A stretch of DNA of 64,000 bases from Pseudomonas fluvialis. GTDB lineage: Bacteria; Pseudomonadota; Gammaproteobacteria; Pseudomonadales; Pseudomonadaceae. The notes under the pieces are model-generated. The model did not search any database and was not told the origin of the DNA. It worked only from the letters and a program-made list of their open reading frames with translations. Made by a program: the position numbers and the translations under genes. Numbering within the stretch: position 1 is the first letter of the stretch; each line of letters starts with the position of its first letter. The DNA lies in assembly GCF_014207935.1 (NCBI RefSeq), contig NZ_JACHLL010000003.1, positions 260,265-324,264 of the forward strand. Direction: 5' to 3'. Positions 56,395-64,000 of the stretch are shown here, one piece after another.

Positions 56395-56414
56395 CAACAA
56401 TCAGCGCTTGCCAA

Positions 56415-57527
56415 TCAACGCTCCAGCAGGATGCGCAGCATGCGGCGCAGCGGCTCGGCCGCGCCCCACAGCAGCTGGTCACCGACCGTGAAAGCCCCCA
56501 GGTACTGCGAACCCATGTTGAGCTTGCGCAGACGCCCCACCGGCACACTAAGAGTACCGGTCACAGCAGTCGGACCCAGCTCGCGGATGCTGGCTTCGCG
56601 CTGGTTCGGCACCAGCTTGACCCACGGATTGTGCTGGCTGATCAACTGCTCGATGTCGGCCAGCGGCACATCCTTGTTCAGCTTGATGGTCAGCGCCTGG
56701 CTGTGGCAACGCATGGCGCCGATGCGCACGCACAGGCCATCGACCGGGATCGGGCTCTTGTTGCGACCGAGGATCTTGTTGGTCTCGGCCTGGCCCTTCC
56801 ACTCTTCGCGGCTCTGCCCGTTCGGCAGTTCCTTGTCGATGTAGGGGATCAGGCTGCCGGCCAGCGGCATGCCGAAGCTGTCCACCGGGAACGCTTCGCC
56901 ACGCATGGTTTCAGCAACCTTGCGGTCGATGTCGAGGATGGCGCTGGCCGGGTTGGCTAGATCGTCAGCCACGGCACCGTGAATGGCGCCCATCTGCTTG
57001 ATCAGCTCACGCATGTTCTGTGCGCCGGCACCGGAAGCCGCCTGGTAGGTCATGGCGCTCATCCACTCGACCAGACCGGCTTCGTACAGGCCGCCCAGCG
57101 CCATCAGCATCAGGCTGACGGTGCAGTTGCCACCGATGTAGTTCTTGGTACCGGCGTCGAGCTGCTGATCGATGACCTTGCGGTTCACCGGGTCCAGCAC
57201 GATCACGGCGTCATCGGCCATGCGCAGGCTGGAAGCCGCGTCGATCCAGTAGCCATTCCAGCCGGCTTCGCGCAGCTTGGGGAAGACTTCGCTGGTGTAG
57301 TCGCCACCCTGACAGGTCAGGATCACGTCCAGGCTTTTCAGCTCGTCGATGCTGTAGGCATCCTTCAGCGGGGCAATGTCCTTGCCCACGGCCGGCCCTT
57401 GGCCGCCGACATTGGAGGTGGTGAAGAACACCGGCTCGATCAGGTCAAAGTCACGCTCTTCCAGCATGCGCTGCATGAGCACGGAACCGACCATACCGCG
57501 CCAACCGATCAGACCTACACGTTTCAT
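56415..57527 (-). CDS. asd: Aspartate-semialdehyde dehydrogenase
   Basis: A 370-residue enzyme making aspartate semialdehyde for lysine/diaminopimelate, threonine and methionine. NADP motif [13 protein letters not shown], catalytic Cys in GGNCTVSLM (about 135), and the substrate segment GAIHGAVAD. Length and start are normal. It follows leuB with a 56-bp gap. Confidence 0.97.
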   Translation of the reverse strand: MKRVGLIGWRGMVGSVLMQRMLEERDFDLIEPVFFTTSNVGGQGPAVGKDIAPLKDAYSIDELKSLDVILTCQGGDYTSEVFPKLREAGWNGYWIDAASSLRMADDAVIVLDPVNRKVIDQQLDAGTKNYIGGNCTVSLMLMALGGLYEAGLVEWMSAMTYQAASGAGAQNMRELIKQMGAIHGAVADDLANPASAILDIDRKVAETMRGEAFPVDSFGMPLAGSLIPYIDKELPNGQSREEWKGQAETNKILGRNKSPIPVDGLCVRIGAMRCHSQALTIKLNKDVPLADIEQLISQHNPWVKLVPNQREASIRELGPTAVTGTLSVPVGRLRKLNMGSQYLGAFTVGDQLLWGAAEPLRRMLRILLER

Positions 57528-57583
57528 AACGACTACACCCTTGTTAACAGCCCGCCGCTACAGTCACGACGGGGCTGGAGAGA

Positions 57584-58666
<1,083 letters not shown>

Positions 58667-58679
58667 GCTCAATCCTTAA

Positions 58680-59327
58680 TTACTTGATCGCGCCGAACAG
58701 CCAGGGGCTGCTCTGCTTGTGTTTGGCTTCGAAGGCCTTGATCGCTTCCGCGTCCTGCAGGGTCAGGCCGATGTCGTCCAGGCCATTGAGCAGGCAGTGC
58801 TTGCGGAAGGCATCGATCTCGAAGCTGTACTGCACGCCATCCGGACGGGTCACGGTCTGCGCTGCGAGGTCGACGGTCAGCTGGTAACCCTCGGCGGCCT
58901 CGGCCTGCTGGAACAGCGCATCGACCTCTTCATCCTTGAGGATGATCGGCAGCAGGCCGTTCTTGAAGCTGTTGTTGAAGAAGATGTCGGCAAAGCTCGG
59001 CGCGATCACGGTGCGGAAGCCGTACTCGTCCAGCGCCCAAGGCGCGTGCTCGCGGCTCGACCCGCAGCCGAAGTTCTCGCGGGCCAGCAACACGCTGGCG
59101 CCCTGATAGCGCGGGAAGTTCAGCACGAAGTCCTTGTTCAGCGGACGGTTGGAGCAATCCTGGTTCGGCTGCCCGACATCCAGGTAACGCCACTCATCAA
59201 ACAGGTTCGGGCCGAAGCCGGTGCGCTTGATGGATTTGAGGAACTGCTTGGGAATGATCTGGTCGGTGTCGACGTTGGCACGATCCAGCGGAGCCACAAG
59301 GCCAGTGTGTTGGGTAAAGGCTTTCAT
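58680..59327 (-). CDS. leuD: 3-isopropylmalate dehydratase small subunit
   Basis: A 215-residue subunit of the isomerase that converts 2- to 3-isopropylmalate. Swivel-domain signatures [13 protein letters not shown] and [13 protein letters not shown] are present. Of two adjacent ATG codons the second (59327) is preferred since it has the better 7-bp spacing to GGAG and matches the usual MKAFTQHTG start. Confidence 0.96.
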   Translation of the reverse strand: MKAFTQHTGLVAPLDRANVDTDQIIPKQFLKSIKRTGFGPNLFDEWRYLDVGQPNQDCSNRPLNKDFVLNFPRYQGASVLLARENFGCGSSREHAPWALDEYGFRTVIAPSFADIFFNNSFKNGLLPIILKDEEVDALFQQAEAAEGYQLTVDLAAQTVTRPDGVQYSFEIDAFRKHCLLNGLDDIGLTLQDAEAIKAFEAKHKQSSPWLFGAIK

Positions 59328-59338
59328 CATCTGTCTCC

Positions 59339-60766
59339 TCAGGCCTGGATCAGTTCACGCACGTCGATAAAGTGACCGGTCACGGCAGCGGCCGCAGCCA
59401 TGGCGGGGCTGACCAGGTGAGTACGGCCACCGGCACCCTGACGGCCCTCGAAGTTGCGGTTGGAGGTCGAGGCGCAGTGCTCGCCGCTGCCCAGCTTGTC
59501 CGGATTCATCGCCAGACACATGGAGCAGCCCGGTTCACGCCATTCGAAGCCGGCTTCGATGAAGATCTTGTCCAGCCCCTCGGCCTCGGCCTGCGCCTTG
59601 ACCAGGCCGGAGCCCGGCACCACCAGCGCCTGCTTGACGGTCGCGGCGACCTTGCGACCCTTGGCCACCTCGGCGGCGGCGCGCAGGTCTTCGATGCGCG
59701 AGTTGGTGCAGGAACCGATAAACACGCGGTCCAGCTTGATCTCGGTGATCGGCTGGTTGGCGGTCAGGCCCATGTATTTCAGTGCACGCACGATGGAATC
59801 GCGCTTGACCGGATCGGCTTCATTGGCCGGGTCCGGCACGCGCTCATCGACAGCCAGGACCATTTCCGGCGAGGTACCCCAGGACACCTGCGGCTTGATG
59901 TCTTCGGCCTTCAGCTCGACCACGGTATCGAACTGCGCGTCGGCATCGGACACCAGACCTTTCCACTGCTCGACGGCCTTGGCCCAGTCAGCACCCTTGG
60001 GCGCGAACGGACGACCTTCAACGTAGGCGATGGTCTTTTCATCGACAGCCACCAGACCGACGCGCGCACCGGCTTCGATGGCCATGTTGCAGAGGGTCAT
60101 GCGGCCTTCCAGCGACAGGTCGCGGATGGCACTGCCGGCAAACTCCAGGGCATGGCCGTTACCGCCGGCGGTACCGATCTTGCCGATGATGGCCAGCACA
60201 ATGTCCTTGGCGGTGACGCCGGCGGGCAACTGGCCCTCGACGCGCACCTGCATGTTCTTCATCTTCTTGGCCACCAGGCACTGGGTGGCGAGCACATGCT
60301 CGACCTCGGAGGTGCCGATACCGTGGGCCAGGGCACCGAAGGCACCGTGGGTGGAGGTGTGCGAGTCACCGCAGACCACGGTCATGCCCGGCAGGGTGGC
60401 GCCCTGCTCCGGGCCGACCACGTGAACGATGCCCTGGCGGCTGTCGTTCATCTTGAATTCGAGGATGCCGAAGTCGTCGCAGTTCTCGTCGAGGGTCTGC
60501 ACCTGGAGGCGCGACACTTCGTCGGCGATGGCTTCCAGACCGCCCTGGCGCTCCGCCTTGGTGGTCGGCACGTTGTGGTCCGGGGTGGCGATATTGGCGT
60601 CGATGCGCCATGGCTTGCGCCCGGCCAGACGCAGCCCTTCGAAGGCCTGCGGCGAGGTCACTTCGTGGAGGATCTGCCGGTCGATGTAGATCAGCGACGA
60701 ACCATCGTCGCGACGCTTCACTTCGTGCATATCCCAGAGCTTGTCGTACAGCGTTTTGCCGGCCAT
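59339..60766 (-). CDS. leuC: 3-isopropylmalate dehydratase large subunit
   Basis: A 475-residue aconitase-family subunit with the 4Fe-4S ligands in GSCTNSR and GCSMCLAMN. The ATG at 60766 has GAGGAA upstream. It is first in the leuCDB operon and divergent from a LysR regulator. Confidence 0.97.
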   Translation of the reverse strand: MAGKTLYDKLWDMHEVKRRDDGSSLIYIDRQILHEVTSPQAFEGLRLAGRKPWRIDANIATPDHNVPTTKAERQGGLEAIADEVSRLQVQTLDENCDDFGILEFKMNDSRQGIVHVVGPEQGATLPGMTVVCGDSHTSTHGAFGALAHGIGTSEVEHVLATQCLVAKKMKNMQVRVEGQLPAGVTAKDIVLAIIGKIGTAGGNGHALEFAGSAIRDLSLEGRMTLCNMAIEAGARVGLVAVDEKTIAYVEGRPFAPKGADWAKAVEQWKGLVSDADAQFDTVVELKAEDIKPQVSWGTSPEMVLAVDERVPDPANEADPVKRDSIVRALKYMGLTANQPITEIKLDRVFIGSCTNSRIEDLRAAAEVAKGRKVAATVKQALVVPGSGLVKAQAEAEGLDKIFIEAGFEWREPGCSMCLAMNPDKLGSGEHCASTSNRNFEGRQGAGGRTHLVSPAMAAAAAVTGHFIDVRELIQA

Positions 60767-60871
60767 CTGCTGTTCCTCTATCGGTTTGCGCGGGCTGCCC
60801 GCACGAATCAGGTCATTTGCAAGCAAGGGTCGAACGCCCTTTTGTGCATGAGGCGATGCTAGGGGCTTGCA

Positions 60872-60890
60872 ATGAATAACTCCAATTCAT
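60872..60890. promoter_or_regulatory. LysR-type binding site between leuC and the LysR gene
   Basis: ATGAAT at 60872-60877 and ATTCAT at 60885-60890 form an inverted repeat with a 7-nt centre, a typical LysR-box arrangement, in the divergent intergenic region, about 37 bp before the LysR start. Confidence 0.5.
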
Positions 60891-60926
60891 ATTTTTCATC
60901 CATTGGATAACCAAAAGGAATCCACC

Positions 60927-61799
60927 ATGGATCTGGCCAACCTCAATGCCTTTATCGCCATCGCCGAGGCCGGCAGCTTCTCTGAAGCCGGCGAGCGCCT
61001 GCACCTGACCCAGCCCGCCGTGAGCAAGCGCATCGCCGGCCTGGAGCAGCAGCTCAATGTGCGCCTGTTCGACCGCATCGGTCGCGAAGTCAGCCTCACC
61101 GAGGCCGGTCGCGCCCTGTTGCCGCGCGCCTACCAGATCCTCAATGTACTGGACGATACCCGTCGCGCCTTGACCAATCTCAACGGCGAGATCAGCGGTC
61201 GCCTGACCCTGGCCACCAGCCACCACATCGGCCTGCACCGCCTGCCGCCCCTGCTGCGCGCCTTTACCCGGGCCCATCCGCAGGTCGCGTTGGACATCCA
61301 GTTCCTCGATTCGGAGGTGGCCTATGAGGAGGTACTGCACGGCCGCGCCGAACTGGCTGTGATCACCCTGGCCCCGGAAACCCGACCACCGGTGGCTGCC
61401 ACGGCAATCTGGGACGATGTGCTGGATTTCGTCGCCGCCCCCGAGCATCCGCTAGCCCGCAATGGCACCGTCAGCCTGGCCGACGTGGCGCGGCACCCGG
61501 CGGTCTTTCCCGGCGACAACACATTCACCCACCACATCGTGCGACGCCTGTTCGAAGCAGAAGGGCTCAAGCCGAATATCGGCATGAGCACCAACTACCT
61601 GGAAACCATCAAGATGATGGTTTCCATCGGCATCGCCTGGAGCGTGCTGCCGCGCACCATGCTCGACAGTCAGGTCGCCGCCCTGCCGCTGCCCGGCGTC
61701 CAGCTGGTGCGTCGGCTAGGCTATATCGTGCATACCGAACGCACCCTGTCCAACGCCGCGCGCGCCTTTATCGCCCTGCTGGAAGAGCAGCGCGACTGA
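60927..61799 (+). CDS. LysR family regulator, divergent from leuCDB
   Basis: A 290-residue LysR regulator with an N-terminal helix-turn-helix (SFSEAGERLHLTQPAVSKRI, about 17-36) and a C-terminal substrate-binding domain. The ATG at 60927 follows AAAGGAA. By position it likely controls leuCDB and its own gene; a leucine-pathway intermediate is the natural coinducer. It is not proven to be LeuO or LeuR. Confidence 0.93.
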   Translation: MDLANLNAFIAIAEAGSFSEAGERLHLTQPAVSKRIAGLEQQLNVRLFDRIGREVSLTEAGRALLPRAYQILNVLDDTRRALTNLNGEISGRLTLATSHHIGLHRLPPLLRAFTRAHPQVALDIQFLDSEVAYEEVLHGRAELAVITLAPETRPPVAATAIWDDVLDFVAAPEHPLARNGTVSLADVARHPAVFPGDNTFTHHIVRRLFEAEGLKPNIGMSTNYLETIKMMVSIGIAWSVLPRTMLDSQVAALPLPGVQLVRRLGYIVHTERTLSNAARAFIALLEEQRD

Positions 61800-61918
61800 G
61801 CCGGCGATGTTGCTTGCAGGCAAACCGGCAACGGGGCTAGTGTGACCGGACAATAACGATCAGCACCCTTGTCCGAGCACGGACCAGTACGTGCCGACAT
61901 GTAGTGGAACTGCTGCCT

Positions 61919-64000
61919 ATGGCTGAAGCCTCACCCATCGCGCCTGCCGACCTGCACGCCCACCTGAGCCAGCTCAGTGCGGCGCTGGATGCCGCGCAAC
62001 TGGGCACCTGGTTCTGGGACCCGCAAGCCGACCTACTCAATCTCTCGCCCGGCTGTATGCGCCTGCTCGGCCGCAGCCCGCAGCAGCCCTTGCGCCAACT
62101 CAGCGACTACATCGAACTGATAGTAGAGGAAGATCGTCCCAGTCTGATTGCCAGCCTTGCCGGTATCGATCAGCAACCCGGCCGCGAACTGGCCCTCAAG
62201 CACCGTGTGCAACTGGCCGACGGAACCCAGCGCTGGCTGGAGCTCAGCGGCCAACTGCTGATCCAGGCCGACGGCAGGCCCAGCCTGCTCGGCGTGCTGC
62301 GCGACATCAGCCAGCTGCAGCAGCGCGAAGCCGAACAGGCGGCCACCCAGGCGCGCTACAGCGCCCTGTTCCAGCTCAACCCCGGCCCCATGACGCTACT
62401 GCGCTACAGCGATGGCTGCATCGTCGATGTCAACGACCAGTTTTGCGAAGTCTTCGGCTGGTCGCGGCAGGACTGCCTGGGTCACACGGCGATGGAGCTG
62501 GAGCTGTGGGTCGACACCCAACAACGCGACGAACTGCGCCGCCGCAGCCGTCATCTCGACAAGCCTGTCACCCTGTTCGCCCACTTCCGCCGTCGCGACG
62601 GTCAGCAGCTGTGCGGCACCCTGTCGGCCCGCAGCATCGTGATCGATGGCGAACCCTGCCTGCTCTGCGCCTTTCTGGACGAGAGCCATCGCGTGGCCGC
62701 CGAGCATGCCCTGCGCACCAGCGAGGAAAAGTTCGCCAAGACCTTCCTCACCACGCCCGACACGGTCGTCATCACCGACCGCGCCAACGGCCGCTTCATT
62801 GCCGTCAACCCCTCATTCGAGCGGCAGTTCGGCTGGAGCGCCGCCGAGGCGATCGGCAAAACCTCGCTGGAACTCGGTATCTGGCGTGACCCTCAGGACC
62901 GCCAGCGCATGATCGATGCACTGGACGCCGATGGACGCCTGGAACACCTGGAAGCCGAGCTGTGCCACCGCAACGGCTCGACCAGCACCAACCTGTTGTA
63001 TGGCGCCGAGTGCGAAATCGATGGCCGCACCTGCCTGGCCCTGACCCTGCGCGACATCACCCTGCAGCGCCGCCAGGAACAGGCGCTGCGTAACAGCGAG
63101 CAACGCCTCAAGCTGGCCCTGGACTCGGCACAACTGGGCACCTGGGACTGGGATCTCAAGAACCTGCAGTTTTTTGCCTCGGCACGCTGCAGCGCCCTGC
63201 ACGGTCTGCCCGACGAACCCTTCCATGCCGACTACCGACAGTTCTTCGTCCACCTCGAACGCGACGACCAGGACTACCTGCGCGTGCAGCTCGACGAGAT
63301 GAAACGCCAGCCAGGCCAGGCTCGCCAGTTGCATTACCGGGTGCGACGCCCGCAGGGTGGACACCTGCACCTGGAAAGTACCGCTACCCTTTACCTGGAC
63401 GATCAGGGTGAGCCACGACGCATCACCGGGGTGGTCGCCGACGTCACCGAACGGACCCAGCGCGAGCGGCAGGTTGCCGCCTCCGAGGAAAAATTCGTCA
63501 CCCTGTTCAACTCCAGCCCCGATCCGATCTGCGTGTCGCGCATCCGTGACGGCCAGTTCATCGACCTCAACCCGAGTTTCACCCAGATCTTCGGCTGGAG
63601 CCTCGACGATCTGCGCGGCCGCGACGCCGGCAGCGTGCCCTTCTGGGCCCTGGCCAGCGAACGCCAGCGCCTGTTCGAGAAGCTCAAGACCCAGCAGGGC
63701 CTGGACAACGAGTTGGCGCAGTACAACACCAAGGATGGCGATCTCTTGACCTGCCAGGTGTCCAGCCGCTTCATCCGCGTCGACCGCCAGCTGTGCATCG
63801 TCTCGACCTTCCGCGACGTGACCGACCGCGAAAGCGCCGAACGCCTGCTCAAGTACAGCGAGGAGAAATTCGCCAAGGCCTTCCATGCCTCGCCCGATGC
63901 CATCAGCATCAGCGAGCGCAGCACCGGCCGCTTCCTCGAGGTCAATGGTGGATTCTGTCGTCTCACCGGCTACCAGCCCGAGGAAGTGCTCGGGCGCACC
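61919..64000 (+). CDS. Multi-PAS signalling protein (cut by window edge)
   Basis: At least 694 codons are visible and the end is outside the window. The sequence is a chain of PAS/PAC repeats: residues about 15-140, 145-255, 262-375, 385-510, 515-640 and the start of a sixth, each beginning near a segment such as EEKFAKTFLTTPD, EEKFVTLFNSSPD or EEKFAKAFHASPD and ending in RDIT, DVTER or RDVTDRE. The output domain (GGDEF/EAL or histidine kinase) cannot be seen. The ATG at 61919 lacks a strong ribosome site; a GTG at 61904 is an alternative. Confidence 0.85.
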   Translation, partial: MAEASPIAPADLHAHLSQLSAALDAAQLGTWFWDPQADLLNLSPGCMRLLGRSPQQPLRQLSDYIELIVEEDRPSLIASLAGIDQQPGRELALKHRVQLADGTQRWLELSGQLLIQADGRPSLLGVLRDISQLQQREAEQAATQARYSALFQLNPGPMTLLRYSDGCIVDVNDQFCEVFGWSRQDCLGHTAMELELWVDTQQRDELRRRSRHLDKPVTLFAHFRRRDGQQLCGTLSARSIVIDGEPCLLCAFLDESHRVAAEHALRTSEEKFAKTFLTTPDTVVITDRANGRFIAVNPSFERQFGWSAAEAIGKTSLELGIWRDPQDRQRMIDALDADGRLEHLEAELCHRNGSTSTNLLYGAECEIDGRTCLALTLRDITLQRRQEQALRNSEQRLKLALDSAQLGTWDWDLKNLQFFASARCSALHGLPDEPFHADYRQFFVHLERDDQDYLRVQLDEMKRQPGQARQLHYRVRRPQGGHLHLESTATLYLDDQGEPRRITGVVADVTERTQRERQVAASEEKFVTLFNSSPDPICVSRIRDGQFIDLNPSFTQIFGWSLDDLRGRDAGSVPFWALASERQRLFEKLKTQQGLDNELAQYNTKDGDLLTCQVSSRFIRVDRQLCIVSTFRDVTDRESAERLLKYSEEKFAKAFHASPDAISISERSTGRFLEVNGGFCRLTGYQPEEVLGRT

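Overview
The window is high-GC (estimated by eye), densely coded gammaproteobacterial chromosome. It is almost certainly from a Pseudomonas of the P. aeruginosa-like lineages: NAD-GDH (gdhB), the Bat-type operon, pepN, nadK, fadH, xcpPQ, metZ-purF-cvpA-dedD-folC-accD-trpF-truA-fimV-usg-asd-leuBDC follow, from memory, the order of the PA3068-PA3121 region of P. aeruginosa PAO1. No prophage, transposase, integrase or CRISPR array was seen.

Layout. 1-1633: N-terminal part of NAD-glutamate dehydrogenase (minus, cut by the window edge). 1844-8694: a tightly overlapping six-gene plus-strand operon (MoxR ATPase, DUF58, DUF4381, VWA, VWA-TPR, BatD) that looks like an envelope or stress chaperone-like assembly. 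8782-15857 (minus): two transcription units that together encode an RND/MMPL transporter, a YCF48-type beta-propeller, a DUF1329 periplasmic protein and a DUF1302 outer-membrane barrel, probably a trans-envelope system for hydrophobic compounds. A double GTTACCGGTAAC palindrome lies in front of it. 16203-22720 (minus): pepN, a DUF2797 protein, yeaC, rhomboid protease, phosphoesterase and nadK. 22862-29507: DUF1853, a cyclic-nucleotide/rhodanese protein, a PLP enzyme of the D-cysteine desulfhydrase/ACC deaminase type, a coiled-coil Cys-rich protein and fadH. 29709-31888: a nitrilase-fold protein translationally coupled to an AraC regulator, followed by a 28-codon minus-strand small gene and tRNA-Asp/tRNA-Val.

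32655-35274 holds gspC-gspD (xcpP-xcpQ) alone. The remaining type II secretion genes, which in PAO1 lie between these tRNAs and xcpP, are absent here. 35542-44250 is an accessory block relative to that gene order: a 914-residue alpha-dioxygenase/cyclooxygenase-like haem peroxidase with an unusual catalase-like C-terminus, a MalT/LAL-type LuxR regulator, and an HD-GYP c-di-GMP phosphodiesterase-like sensor with a large insert in its catalytic domain. It carries two C9 tracts and a palindromic promoter region.

44382-60766 (minus) is core metabolism: methionine, purine, folate, fatty-acid, tryptophan and leucine synthesis, tRNA pseudouridylation, FimV, and the lysine/threonine/methionine branch enzyme Asd with its cysteine-less paralogue Usg. 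A divergent LysR regulator (60927-61799) and a multi-PAS signalling protein cut by the right edge (61919-64000) end the window.

The most promising undescribed elements are the dioxygenase-catalase-like protein with its LAL regulator and HD-GYP neighbour, the DUF1302/DUF1329/YCF48/RND set with its GntR-like boxes, the orphaned gspC-gspD pair with an AGTGCC repeat, and the 28-aa acidic small gene with a possible sigma-54 promoter.
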